Assembly (NCBI GenBank): GCA_009746045.1
Contig: RPFO01002182.1
Location: forward strand, 1 to 63,792
Length of the DNA stretch: 63,792 nucleotides
Source of the DNA: Mesostigma viride
Lineage: Eukaryota; Streptophyta; Mesostigmatophyceae; Mesostigmatales; Mesostigmataceae
Reading direction: 5' to 3'
Shown here: positions 1-10,568 of the stretch, one piece after another
Numbering within the stretch: the stretch's first letter is position 1
Layout of the letters: every line of letters starts with the position of its first letter
Position numbers and translations under genes: made by a program
Notes under the pieces: model-generated
Told to the model about the DNA's origin: nothing
What the model saw: the letters and a program-made list of their open reading frames with translations, nothing else
The model's database searches: none

Positions 1-65
1 CGCTTACTGATGCGTCCCGCGGAGGGCCCAGTGGGGTTGGCGTTGGCGAGGGCGCCATAGTGCCA

Positions 66-145
66 ATGGATTCCACTGTACCCTACGACGTACTCGTGGC
101 GACGGTGCGCGATCAGCAAGAACTCCTCCGTCAGCTGATGGCTCA
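66..145 (+). pseudogene. gag-like N-terminus of G1, interrupted
   Basis: An ATG at 66 opens a frame starting MDSTVPYDVLVATVRDQQEL and running into the CACTA terminus at 146. The Gln/Leu-rich start looks like the coiled N-terminus of a gag protein, but 26 residues are too few to prove it. The frame is cut by the transposon and reopens at 8853. Confidence 0.4.
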
Positions 146-159
146 CACTAGGAACTCAG

Positions 160-560
160 GAACCGTAAAAGTGGTAAAAGTGGTAAAAGTGGGTGGTAAA
201 AAGTGGCAAAAAGTGGTAAAAAGTGGTAAAAAGTGGTAAAAAGTGGTAAAAAGTGGTAAAAAGTGGTAAAAAGTGGTAAAAAGTGGTAAAAAGTGGTAAA
301 AAGTGGTAAAAAGTGGTAAAAAGTGGTAAAAAGTGGTAAAAAGTGGTAAAACGGTGGGAAAACGCTAGGAGAAAAGCAGGTGGTAAAATCATTTTACCAC
401 CTTTTACCACCCCTTTTACCACCAAAGTGGTAAAAAATACCACCAAGTGGTAAAAGCGAGGGTGGTAAAAACACGCCACAAAGTGGTAAAAGTGAGGGTG
501 GTAAAAAGTGGTAAAAAGTGGTAAAAATGAGGGTGGTAAAAAAATACCACAAAGTGGTAA
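160..560 (+). repeat. left subterminal GTGGTAAAAA repeats of the CACTA element
   Basis: About 15 consecutive GTGGTAAAAA units fill 190-350. More dispersed units follow up to 560, some inverted (TTTTACCAC at 390-425), giving local palindromes. By analogy with En/Spm these are likely transposase-accessory binding sites. Phenylalanine/histidine-rich reading frames on the opposite strand here are products of the repeat, not genes. Confidence 0.9.
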
Positions 561-1150
561 AAATGACAGTGATAAAAAAGGGGAAAATGCAGATTTTGCC
601 AGCATTACAACACAAGCACTGTTAAGAACAGCTTAACAGGCCATCATTCCAAATGGTTTCTTTATTACAAATAATAATACATCCCATTAACAGTTGTCTC
701 TCTTGATTTACAATGAGGATTTAGCCCCACATTGGGCGTCTCATCGATACGTTTACACCATTGTGAAATAACACAGGCCGCATCAAGCCCAGCCAATTAA
801 TTTACTTCTTCTTCAGGTGTCATCATGATCAATGATGCTTCTTTGCCTGAACAAAGCCACACAGTTGCCAGCACTCATGCTCTGGAGGCCTGCAGGCACA
901 CAGAGCACCACCATTGAAGAGGACACAAGGGCAGCAAGGCAGGGGGGGGGGGGCAGTCAGGCACGGCAGATAGTTGTTGCCCAGCAAAACATCCTATGCA
1001 TGGTGAAATGGGTTATGCCTGTGGGTATGATGCATGACCTAGCATGAGAGTGATACATACATGAGTAACAAAAATATACGCACATGGCAATTGGGTGTGA
1101 CAACACCACATCACTACATAGCTAAAACGTGCTTCAGAAAAAACATTCCA
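561..1150. other. non-coding interior between left repeats and accessory gene
   Basis: About 590 bases with no supported gene. There is a 10-base G run near 941-951 and an AATAATAATA stretch near 670. It probably holds the 3' UTR of the minus-strand accessory gene, which ends at 1151. Confidence 0.5.
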
Positions 1151-3610
1151 CTAAATTACCGGATCAGGAGTCTGACTCTGGGACTCCTTTGCTTGCCGCT
1201 CCAGCTCAACTTTCCGCTGCGCTTTTGCCATCATGGCCTTGAGCGCGGCAAGCTCCAGTTCCGCCTCGGTGAGATCTGGCGCGGAGGGAGCATCGGCAGA
1301 CGCCGTTGCGGCCGGAGAGCTAGAGGCAGGCGGGATCGCTGGCGCGGAGGGAGCACCGGCAGACTCCGTTGCGGTCGAAGAGCTAGAGGCAGGCGGGATC
1401 GCTGGCGCGGAGGGAGCACCGGCAGACGCCATTGCGGGCGAAGGGCTAGAGGCAGGCGGGATCGCTGGCGCGGAGGGAGCACCGGCAGACGCTGTTGCGG
1501 CCGGAGAGCTAGAGGCAGGCGGGATCGCTGGCGCGGAGGGAGCACCGGCAGACACCGTTGCGGTCGAAGAGCTAGAGGCAGGCGGGATCGCTGGCGCGGA
1601 GGGAGCACCGGCAGACGCCTTCTCCTTGGGTGGCGCCCGCGCTCGCTTGGCCGGTACATACTCATCCGACACCTCCTCCTTCTCCTCTGCTGGCCCCCAA
1701 CTCTCCTTCAATTTCGCACGTGCGCCTCGAAGGTCGTCGTCAGTGACGTTGCCCAGAAGGACCCACGCATTCTCGTTGCCCTCGGCGTCACCGTAATGCA
1801 TCGTGGCAAAGTCAACAAACAGCATTTGCGAGCCCCCATCACGCTCCACAAACCGCGTGCCGTAAGGGGCCTTGAGCTTCGGCTTCACCTCCACCACTTT
1901 GCCAGGCTCCCAAACATACGCAGCCGGCCGCGCCCCATCGCGCTCGTACTTGTACCTTTGTGCCACGAAGGCCCCGTGCAGTGCTTCTCCGAAACCACCA
2001 GGGCCCGGTCGCTCTTGAACCACCGCGGTTGGCAGTAAGGTGCTCAGATAGTGCGCAAGCCCCAAGTCCATGGGACCACTAGGAAGCTTTCGCTTTGCAG
2101 CCGGCTTCTTGCTGGCGGCCGGCTTCTTGCTGGCGGCCGGCTTGTTGCTGGCGGGCGGCTTGTTGACGGCGGGGCGCGACGTGATGGGCTCGAAGACATC
2201 TGGCTTGATGGCAGGCACACGAGCAGGCGGGAGACCATCCGGCATTGGCAGGTCGGCCAGCTTGGGCACCGTAGTGGGCGGCTCCACGGTGTTGTTGGGC
2301 ACCGGAGGGGACGGCTGCACAGCGTTGCTGGGCACCGGAGGGGGCGGCATGACAGGCTGCGTGCCAACGGGAGGGGGCGGCGGTACAACCTTCTTGGCCA
2401 CCGGAGGGGGCGGCATGACAGGCTGCTTGGGAACGGGAGGGGGCGGCGGTACAACCTTCTTGGCCACCGGAGGCGGCGGCCTCACATCCGATACCTCCAC
2501 AGGTGCAGGCGCGTACCCTGCCACTTCCTGCTCTAACTCCTCCTCAAGGGCTTGGAGCCGAGCTCTGAGTCTCCGAATTTCATCTGCTCGGACGCCTGTG
2601 GCATGCTGCACAGGCTTGGCCTCCGGCTTGACCTCCGGCTTTACTTCCGGCTTTACTTCCGGCTTGACCTCCGGCTTGGCCGCCGGCTTGGCCGCCGGCT
2701 TTGCCGCCGGCTTGGCAGCAGGAGTTGTCTGCAAGCAGAGGGCGGGGCATGGAATAAGGACGTTAACATTCGGGAAGTCGGTTAGTAGCAGACCTGCGAT
2801 GAAAGAAAAAACCAAGAAGCTTGCAGACTCCTGTAGCTAAAGATAGCGTTATTACCTTTGGCATGTTGGTCACGTCGCTTAGCGCTTTGGTATTTTCCTT
2901 CACGTCATCATCCTCGTCCTCGGCAACTCTGCCTCTTTTTTAAGCTGGAGTTGCTTAGCCACCGGCTCAGCTCCTTTTTTACGAATTCTTCAACACTTAG
3001 GGCTTTGGGTTTGGAGCCCTTGGGCTTCTGGGCGGTGAGCTCACCAGTCGTCGGGTCTACCACCCAGCTGATGCCTCATACTTATCCAGCTCTGCACGGT
3101 TGTCGTCAGCCACACATGTTTCTAGAAAGTTTATGCAGCTCTTCTTTACCCGGTTAATGAGAGCATCCACCATGGCGCCATCCTGTTCCTTGAGGACATA
3201 CCCCTCTACGAGGTATGCACGGCCAAAGGTCGTGATTTGCAGTCTTAAGGTCCGCACATATTCCGAGGGAACGACGTTTTGTTTCGGCTTTTCCTCTTCT
3301 CGCTCTTGCATCAAATCGCTCCCACTCCTCAGGACTGCACACGTGAGCTGGTCGTAGCACTGCTACCCTTCTCGGCATTTACAACGTTCGGTCGCACACC
3401 ACCATGCAGATGACCAAGGCTGGCTAAGTCCGGAATCCCCCCGTTTTGCGAACGGAGACGGTGCCAACGTATACATGACGCACTGCACCTGCCTCTGTCC
3501 GCCGTTGGATTCAGCAGATCGACGAACCTGGCAGCATCCCGCGCAAAAATTTTTTGAACGTCTTTCGCCAAAAGGCACCAACGGCAGCTACACAAACGGC
3601 CGGACCGCAC
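1151..3610 (-). pseudogene. TnpA-like accessory protein of the CACTA element, decayed 5' part
   Basis: The largest block is open from about 2733 down to 1151 (roughly 527 codons). It starts with PAAKPAAKP and PEVKPEVKP repeats, then a leucine-rich coiled segment (DEIRRLRARLQALEEELEQE), proline-rich PPPPVAKKVVPPPP repeats, lysine-rich PAASKKPAA repeats, a compact non-repetitive domain of about 130 residues, and five copies of a 27-29-residue SAGAPSAPAIPPASS repeat ending in a short coiled helix. An intron fits between donor CCAAAG/GTAATAAC near 2859 and acceptor GCTTGCAG/ACAACT near 2735, so the hydrophobic stretch upstream of 2735 is intronic. Upstream exon pieces at 2860-3050, 3057-3314 and 3154-3378 are plainly coding in character but need several frame changes. 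I infer an accessory DNA-binding role from position and coils; no named domain is visible. Confidence 0.55.
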
Positions 3611-3840
3611 GCCTCGCGCGGGGCCCGCACGCCCCGCGCGGCTGCGTGCGGATCGGCTAAACTCCGTACTGCTTGGTACAAGTACAGAGGCCTCAGGAGC
3701 TAAGGCTGTACCGTTTCAGTAGACTTCTACCAATGAGCCCGTGACTAACCAACACTACCGTACACTGACCGTAATATCTACCATTTGAATGACTGAGAAA
3801 ATGTCCGTTTGATCAAAAGGGATCGACGACATCGAAAGCG
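3400..3840. promoter_or_regulatory. divergent promoter region of the CACTA element
   Basis: The accessory gene reads left and the transposase reads right from this interval, so it must hold both start regions. It contains a GC-rich repeat (GCGCGGGGCCCGCACGCCCC near 3615) and no convincing TATA box. Some of 3400-3610 may still be accessory exon. Confidence 0.45.
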
Positions 3841-4143
3841 TTGGCGAGCAGACTCAAACTTGCAACGGGTGACTTAGCGGCTATCACGGCGGCGGGTGGC
3901 ACCAGAAAGATGGCGGTCGGTTGCTACCCACCCATGGATACCGGACTCGAGCCGAACACTTACATCGACACACATGCTAGCTGGCCAAATTTCGTGATGT
4001 CTCCTTTCCCTTCCTCCACGGATACCTACATTGTCCAGTTTCATTGGTCATCCTGCAGGCTTCCTGAGTTTTATCGCCAAATTATGTTGGATGCGTTCCT
4101 GGAAATGTCGACTGAGCCGGACTTCATGGTCACGGTTGATTAG
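3841..4143 (+). pseudogene. fragment resembling part of a tnp2 transposase core
   Basis: The open frame to 4143 contains YIDTHASWPNFV, close to FMDTHSSWPAFV in the catalytic region of the downstream transposase (near 5150-5190). It is preceded by an MDTG segment, comparable to the FDGV segment there. No ATG-started gene model joins it to the transposase in frame. It could be a fossil of a second tnp2 copy, or an upstream exon that only happens to look similar. Confidence 0.35.
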
Positions 4144-4221
4144 TGAGCTGCCAGTGGTCTCACTGGCGCAGACGCCCTAGCGTGGCTCGATTTGTGATCC
4201 CGATGGCGACTGGTTAGCCAC

Positions 4222-4263
4222 GGAGGGCCGGCATTGACCATCAACGGTCGATGCCGGCCCTCC
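4222..4263. repeat. long GC-rich hairpin just upstream of the transposase start
   Basis: Arms at 4222-4239 and 4246-4263 pair over 17 of 18 positions around a 6-base loop (GGAGGGCCGGCAT core). It ends 15 bases before the ATG at 4279, so it would lie in the 5' UTR or the first intron and could limit translation of the transposase. Confidence 0.8.
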
Positions 4264-4278
4264 ATGTAGAGATTGTAA

Positions 4279-7200
4279 ATGCGTCAAGGACAGACAGTCG
4301 ATGAATTCATGGCCGAGGACCCTGACGACGGGTCGGCCAGTGGAGAGGATGCAGCACGCCAGTTTGCTAGAAATTATGACGAAGCAGTGGCCAGAGTCAA
4401 GGACGATACGCCATTGTACCCGGGATCTGAGAGCAAGGCCTTGATGTTTACATTGCAATTGCTGACGCTAATGGGGGAAAACTCATGCCCTCAGAGCTTT
4501 GCTGATGAGCTCTTCAAGCTGTTGGGAAACGTTCTCCCCGCGGGCAACACTCTGCCCGACAGTATCTGGAAGGCACGGAAAGTGATCAAAGGCTTGGGCT
4601 TGGGGTACCGTGTGTACGATGCCTGCCCATGCGAGGGTTACTTGTACAAGGACAAGATTACTAAGAGCTGCCCTCTTTGCAAGCTGTCGCGCTACGAGAC
4701 GTACACTGACAGAAACGGTGACATCGTCAACTCGCGGAAAGCGCATCGCCAGGTTAGGCACTTCCCCCTGATGGATCGGATTAGGGCCTGGTTCCGAGTC
4801 CCGGAAATGGCGGAAGCCCTTCAGTACGCTGCGAAACATGAAAACAGGGAGCCAGACTCATCCACGCGCGTTGTGGACGGCTTGAAAGGCAGGTTTGCAC
4901 TTGTTTCTACGCCTTCTGTTATGCAATGTGTGCCAAAGTATCAAGTTCGAGATTTTTCCTCTTGCGCTTATCTTTTGTTTGTACTGCTCTGATGGATACC
5001 TTTCTTTTTACGTCTGGTGTTTCTTGTGCATGGACCTGTTCGTGCAGACAGCCGTGCCATCCAGCACATAAAGAACAACTGGGACTTTCGCAGCCAGCCG
5101 CGGAACACCATCTTCCTTCTGAATTTTGACGGAGTATGTCCAAGGTCTTTCATGGATACCCACAGCAGCTGGCCCGCGTTTGTTTCCTGTGTGAACTTGC
5201 CCGAGTGGGTGATGGTGAATGGGCGGTTTTGCCCTATGGTGCTTCTTGTGGGCGCCATGAAGGGGAAGGCACCCAAGAACATGACCATTTTTTTGGACTT
5301 GATCGCTGAGGACTTCCTGGTACTGTGGAAGGGGTATTACATTTGTGATGTGACGCTGGACGTGGCGGGTGTTTACACTACGACATTTGTGAGGTCCATT
5401 CTTGCTGGCATAATTCACGACTACCCGGCATACTCCAAGTCCCTGAACATTCCAGATGCAGGGTACTATCAATGCGTCCTACATGGTGATGAGTGGCGTG
5501 GGGTTTTTATCTCAAATGGCCGTATCGTTCTCCTTGGCAATGACCGCATGTTTCCCGAGGGTGACCCCCGCCGGCCGGCTCACGCTCCTGTTGTTCAGGA
5601 GATGGACCATGCTGGCTACCTGAAGTACTGTGCTACGCTAAAAAAGCAGCCCGAGCCGTTTCTCAAGTTACCGTACTGGGTTCACCTGAAGATCCGTCAT
5701 TTTATTGACGAGTTCCATCTGTGTCCCAACAACTTCAAGCGGGTCATTCATTGCACAAGCGGTAATTGCTAAACATTTAATTGTATCATTTCATTGTGAT
5801 TGTTGCATGCATACATTGACTGTGGCCTATCTGTTCACATGGAAAGCTGATGTAATATTGTTTTTTTTTTTTTTTCTGTTTGTACTATATGCAGGGAAGG
5901 CTATGGCGACCGGGTCACTTCGTGGCAGGCTGAAGGTCCTCGGTCTGAACCCGGAGCTGTGGCGGCCTGATGAAGACCCTCCACCGGAGGGAGACCCACC
6001 ACCGGAGGGAGACCCACCACCGGAGGGACCCACCACCGGAGGGAGACCACCAAAGTCCACCGAAGAAAGGCCGCAAGAAGAAGAGGGCGCCAGCACCGCG
6101 CCCCGGGTTCCAGCTGACGGCTGAGGAAAAGGCTGATATCAAGCGTAAGTGTGACATTGGGTTTTTATTTTTCCCGTAATTTGGAAATTTAATATGTAGG
6201 ACTGACTATGGTCTGTGTGATTTACATAGGACTGACTATTTTTTTCGGCTGTCGTGTTACTACTATGTGTTATTTTTTTGCGTGTGGTTGTAATGCGCAG
6301 GTCTCGATGACATCATGGCGCATAGCCTACCCGACTACTTCACCGGCCGGATCAGTGGCTTGCTCTGCGATGCGAAGAGTACTGAAAAATCCAAGACGCG
6401 TGACAAGATCCTCTACTTTTGCAAGCAACTCCCGACCATCTTGCGTGGGCGGTTAGATGACGATGCACGGCAAGCATTTCTCCTTCAATCAGCGGCCTGG
6501 GACTTTGTGTTTTCTAGCGGCCCGGCGACTCAGCAGCAGTTGGATGACTGCGGCGAGATGTTTTTGCTTGCTGCTGTGGCGATGGAGCGTATAGCGCCAG
6601 CGTCTGAGATGGCAAAATCTGTTCATATGATGGCCCACCTGGCCCAGCAAATCCCCTTGTTGGGTCGATGTGACACCCGCACCATGGCGTCGGGCGAGCG
6701 GATGATGGGGGCCATCACGAAAGCTAAGCTGTCCAACGTCAATGTGGAGTGCTCCATGGACGGAGCATATCGCAAGTCTGAGGCGCTGACCCATCTGGCC
6801 TATCACATGGTGAAAACCGGGATGGTAAGTACACGCTAGTGACCGATTTTTTTTTTTAATGGATTTGTGTGCAGATTTAGTGTTATGTACGCGCTGCTTG
6901 TGGCCGGTCTTGTGCTGCATGCAGCTAATTTCTGTGCATATTTGTGTGCGCTGCTTGCAATGTCTTGTTTGCTTTCTTTTTTTTCTTTCAGCCAAAAGAC
7001 CGCTACTACATCTGGGACGTCATCCACGCAGACCCGTCCAAGAAGGTCGAGTTGGGGGGGCGCAGCCGCAAGAAGAATTTCTACACTTTCACCGCCGCGG
7101 AATCTGATGAAGTGGGCGCGATTTTGTTGGAGTATGCGCTGCCCAATGCGGAGTACAAAGATCCCGAAGTCAACGGCGATGAGGCCTACTGGTAAGACGC

Positions 7201-8375
7201 CGCTGTCCTATTATTGTAAGTTGCTATTCTTTGAGCTGATTTTCTTTCAGTATATATGGAACTTCATCTGATTTCCAAGGACTACTGCCGTTATTCTAAT
7301 TTTTTTTTCTTGCATTGCTATCTTGCTTTGTATACGATGTGCATGCAGGCGGCCCTTGTGCAGCGACCTCTCATGGCTCAAAGACTGGATCGGACTCAAC
7401 CAGCAGCCGCTGGTCCCGGAGCTTGTCCAGGCTGCAGCAGCCGGCGTGCAGCTCAAGGCTGAGGAGTATGATAGGGTGCACTTGTACGGTTTCAATTACC
7501 GGACAAAAGAAGCTGACAGGAAGCAAGCATGGCGGACTGCAAACTGTGGTGTAGCCTACCATAAGGAGGGAAGCAGCACTCAGTACGGCTACCTGACCCA
7601 CATTCTCGTGGCGAAGCTGGTGCAGCCGGTGGGGCAGTGGACTCAACAGCTTGTGCTGAGAGTAGAGCTTTTCGATGCATCGGAGGTGGCTTACATTCGG
7701 GATCAACGCTTGGTGTTGGTCCGCAGCGCCGAGGCACCACGCACGGCAAAGCTAGTGTGGCCAACATCTGTTAGCTCTGTTGGGTTTGTGCTGGACCCAC
7801 GGCATCAGCCCCAGCTTTCGGTCATTCACTGCAAGCTGCCCCGTCACCTGGCAACCGGGTGGGCTTTGGAGAACGAGTTTTTCCAAAGCACGGCGACAAG
7901 GTGGCAGGAAGACATCAGGTACTTCCCACCTGAGCCGCCCGCTGAACGGCCGCCCGCTGAACCGCCGCCCGCTGATCCGTCGCCCGCGCCATCAAGCACG
8001 GCGGCACGACCTTCACGCGCAGCCCCGCCGCGCAAGAAAAAGAAGCCGCCCGATGAACGGCAGCCCGCGCCGGCAACCACGGCGGCAGGACCTTCACGCG
8101 CAGCCCCGCCTCGCAAGAAAAAGAAGCCGCCCGCTGAACGGCAGCCCGCGCCGGCAACCACGGCGGCAGAACCCTCACGCGCAGCCCCGCCTCGCAAGAG
8201 AAAGAAGAAATCTGAGGCTTTGGCGCCTGCATCACACAAGGGGAAGGAGCCCATGCCCCCGTTGCGCACAAGTGCACGCGCGCGCACGGTCAGGGACTAT
8301 AGAGAACAAACCACGAGCAACGAGGGGAATGACAGTGATTTTAACGGTAGTGATGCCAAGGATGATTCTGATTGA
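4279..8375 (+). CDS. tnpD: CACTA transposase, tnp2 (Transposase_21) type, six exons
   Basis: Proposed exons: 4279-4888, 5048-5761, 5895-6144, 6301-6824, 6992-7191 and 7349-8375, about 1,100 residues. Exon 1 has the tnp2 hallmark NVLPAGNTLPDSIWKARKVI, then GLGYRVYDACPCEGYLY and a CPLC zinc pair. Exon 2 has DSRAIQHI, PRNTIFLLNFDGV and WVMVNGRFCPMVLLVGAMKG, matching the DDE core. Exon 4 has HMMAHLAQQIPLLGRCDTRT and GERMMGAITK, like the DUF4218 region found downstream in these proteins. The C-terminus has three PPRKKKK-type basic repeats, probable nuclear signals. Junctions 2-6 are GT-AG and keep frame; the first fits a GC-AG intron. Exon 3 has a 2-base loss inside an 18-bp repeat that breaks the frame, so this copy is probably inactive. 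Confidence 0.8.
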
Positions 8376-8446
8376 TGCTGCTGCGCCAGCATTTTGCGGC
8401 CTCATTAGATGCTGCTCACAAGTGTAATCATGCCGATATTATGTTG

Positions 8447-8452
8447 AATAAA
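8447..8452 (+). terminator. AATAAA polyadenylation signal of the transposase gene
   Basis: AATAAA lies 72 bases after the transposase stop and before the right subterminal repeats, a typical position. A TGTAAT is also present at 8423. Confidence 0.55.
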
Positions 8453-8509
8453 GATGCATCACTCATTGTTTGGGCCTAAACTGACTTGTTGTCGGTTCAG
8501 CCCTTGTGT

Positions 8510-8840
8510 TTTTTACCACTTTTGTGCTCGTCGTGGTGTTCTTTTTACCACTTCAGCCACTTTTTATCACTTTTTACCACTTTTACTGCTTTTTACTGCT
8601 TTTTACTGCTTTTTACTGCTTTTTACCACCATTTTCCACCACAGGGAGGTGGTAAAAGTGGTAAAAGGTGGTATTTTTTACTGCTTTTTACTGCTTTTTA
8701 CTGCTTTTTACTGCTTTTTACTGCTTTTTACTGCTTTTTACGGCTTTTTACGGCTTTTTACTCCTTGTGGGTGGTAAAAAGTGGTAAAAAGTGATAAAAA
8801 GTGATAAAAAGTGATAAAAGTGGTATTTTTTACCACCCCC
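8510..8840 (-). repeat. right subterminal repeats of the CACTA element
   Basis: TTTTTACCAC and TTTTTACTGC decamers in both orientations, with a run of GTGATAAAAA near 8790-8815. They mirror the left-end repeats but with a variant (ACTGC) dominating, so the two ends are not equivalent. Confidence 0.88.
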
Positions 8841-8852
8841 GAGTTCCTAGTG

Positions 8853-9727
8853 CAGCATGCAGTGTCGTCCAGCGGACCAGTCGGTCGCCACGTTGACCAG
8901 GAGGCTACGATGCTGCATCCGGTGCCCCCGGTTTTCCTTATGAGGAGTGGACACTAAGGGAATTCATCCAACCTCAGGCTGGCAGGGTGGTGGAGTACGG
9001 TGGGCCTGGACCGCGCACGGAGAAACTGCGCATGCACTTCGTGGGACCGCCGCTCCAAGCTCCTCCTGAAATGTATGTTCCTGAGCCCCTGGTCTTCCAA
9101 GCTGGACCCTGGTGTGCCGTGGACCGCGGGGCGTACTGGGAACAGCTGGAGATGACCATCTCACCATTCCAGCCGGTACCGGTGCCGCAACCGTCCAGCC
9201 CGCACCTACCCTTGTCGTCCAGCACCGTGGGGCATATAGTGCGGTACGGCACAGAGGATTGGTGGGACTGGAAATACTACGTGGACGGGATTGCGCATAC
9301 GGTGGCGCCCCTAAGGTGGCTCCCACGGATGGGCGTGCTTTCCTTGACAAGACCGCGCCGGACTTCGCGTAGACCTTGAAAACCGCCTACGATGAGGATC
9401 ACGTGCGTACCGCTGTTTTCAAGATGCATGATGGGGGTGGGCTTCGTTGGTGACCATCGCTGCGGGGTGCCAGGTGGATAAATCGGCTTTGACCCTGTTG
9501 TTCACCCACCCTCAGTACCTCGCTGGTTTCTTGCGGCCATGTGGCCCCCTGGCACGTGGGTGGAGCTCTCTAGGGTCGGCCGGCAGAAGGTGTCGCCCTA
9601 TCAGGTGGCCTTTGAGACGGACCTGCGGGCGCATCCCGGCAGTCTGATTCGGACTATGACGCCAGCGGGCCGTCAGGCCCTTGTAGCGGCGCAGCAAAGG
9701 CGTGCCACCCGACGATGGTGGTTGTGA
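8853..9727 (+). pseudogene. remainder of G1 internal coding region
   Basis: Reading frames here are open but shifted against each other: 8853-8955 continues the gag-like frame, 8987-9379 holds WCAVDRGAYWEQLEMTIS and GTEDWWDWKYYVDG, and 9539-9727 holds MWPPGTWVELSRVGRQKVSP before a stop. I do not recognise a domain. The placement between gag start and 3' LTR says retroelement coding remnant; absence of any pol motif is the main oddity. Confidence 0.4.
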
Positions 9728-9943
9728 GAGATATGTGACGGATAGCGGAATGATCCTGTCACCCTGTTTCATTCTACTAAGTCAGGGTTGGTCTTAATTG
9801 TGTATCAACCTCCAGAGGAATTGGTATTACTAACCCGTGGGCGAACCGGGGTTGGGACATAGTACTCTTATAGTAGTGAATAATATACCTTGTTTCTTCT
9901 CTATCTTACGGTAGGGACTACCGACCCCGCGGAGGGGGAGGAG
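9728..9943 (+). other. G1 3' untranslated region with polypurine tract
   Basis: No gene. The last 15 bases (GCGGAGGGGGAGGAG) form a purine tract directly followed by TGTTGCGG, the expected plus-strand priming site next to a 3' LTR. Confidence 0.55.
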
Positions 9944-10568
9944 TGTTGCGGCCCGAGCCTTAGAACGGGCGCAACAATGGTGTAAATTAGGCAAATTTGC
10001 CTGTTGTTCTACTTCGTATGGAACTTGTTAGTCATGTGATTTGGACTAGTTATTATATTTTGGTCCTAGGTCGTTATGTGTGACCTTCTAGGGGGCCGGT
10101 GCAGTCGCGCCGCGCCAGTTGAGATCTTGCCTGTACTTATATGCATGGATCCTGTAGTTGAGGGTCGATGTCGGCCCGAGGACTCTTGCGTGGAATGCAT
10201 GCTTTGGAATTCCCTAGAGGGTCGGCGCTGTATCTGCGCCGCCACAGGCCTAGGTTAAATTGGTCCAAGGACGAGGGTCTCGTCCTCTTGGTTTGATGAA
10301 TATTAAGTGCGATGACGCCTTCATATTAAACCTGGGGCAATTATCCATTTGTAATTGGTCTTGCTAGCCTTTATAAGTGACACTTATAAAGGTTACACAG
10401 TGTAACAATTAGCTTGGCATCAAGCCGCGGTGCCAGATATCTCACGACTCCCGTCGTGAAGCGCAATCTACGTTAGGCCACCTTGAATATTCCTGATTCC
10501 GGCATGGTTGATCTTTCGCTACGTAGTTCAGGTTAGACACCTGCACTAGTGTGGGCTGGGACGTAACA
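9944..10568 (+). repeat. 3' LTR of G1
   Basis: It begins TGTTGCGGCC and ends GGACGTAACA, an imperfect inverted pair (8 of 10) with TG...CA termini, and is preceded by a polypurine tract. The ends resemble those of the gypsy LTR at 36060 (TGTTACGTCG ... CGCGTAACA type). The partner LTR is outside the window, so the boundary is inferred. Confidence 0.6.

Larger units (their letters stand above)
146..8852 (+). mobile_element. CACTA (EnSpm) DNA transposon, full length
   Basis: The termini are perfect 12-bp inverted repeats: CACTAGGAACTC at 146-157 and its complement at 8841-8852. Just inside each end are dense, mostly GTGGTAAAAA-type subterminal repeats in both orientations, the arrangement that TnpA-type proteins bind in plant CACTA elements. 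The interior holds two divergent genes, a tnp2 transposase (plus) and a proline/alanine-rich accessory gene (minus), around a shared promoter region. Both flanks carry CA next to the ends (144-145 and 8853-8854). The usual 3-bp target duplication is not obvious. Length is 8707 bp. Confidence 0.93.
1..10568 (+). mobile_element. LTR retroelement G1, split by a CACTA transposon
   Basis: Seen: a short gag-like start (ATG at 66), an inserted CACTA element (146-8852), about 1 kb of further element sequence, a purine-rich tract (about 9929-9943) and a sequence that behaves as a 3' LTR (9944-10568). Without the transposon and one CA copy, the left reading frame continues open for about 30 codons to the right of the insertion, so the transposon entered coding sequence. 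No protease, reverse transcriptase or integrase motif is visible in the 1.1 kb of G1 internal sequence here, so G1 is either an internally deleted, non-autonomous element or its pol is lost. The 5' LTR lies outside the window. Confidence 0.6.

Noticed and set aside
156-615. Phe/His/Leu-rich proteins in the CACTA left end
   Set aside because: They are translations of the GTGGTAAAAA repeat in several frames, with no other coding signal.
1061-2038. Arg/Gly-rich plus-strand ORF opposite the accessory gene
   Set aside because: Shadow of the 27-29-residue Ala/Pro repeats on the minus strand; its own repeat has the same DNA period.
2735-2815. Signal peptide or membrane segment at the start of the 554-codon accessory ORF
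   Set aside because: The hydrophobic MVFSFIAGLLL stretch lies inside a likely intron (GTAATAAC...GCTTGCAG), so it is probably not translated.
8454-8794. Phe/Tyr/Leu-rich proteins in the CACTA right end
   Set aside because: Translations of TTTTTACTGC-type subterminal repeats.
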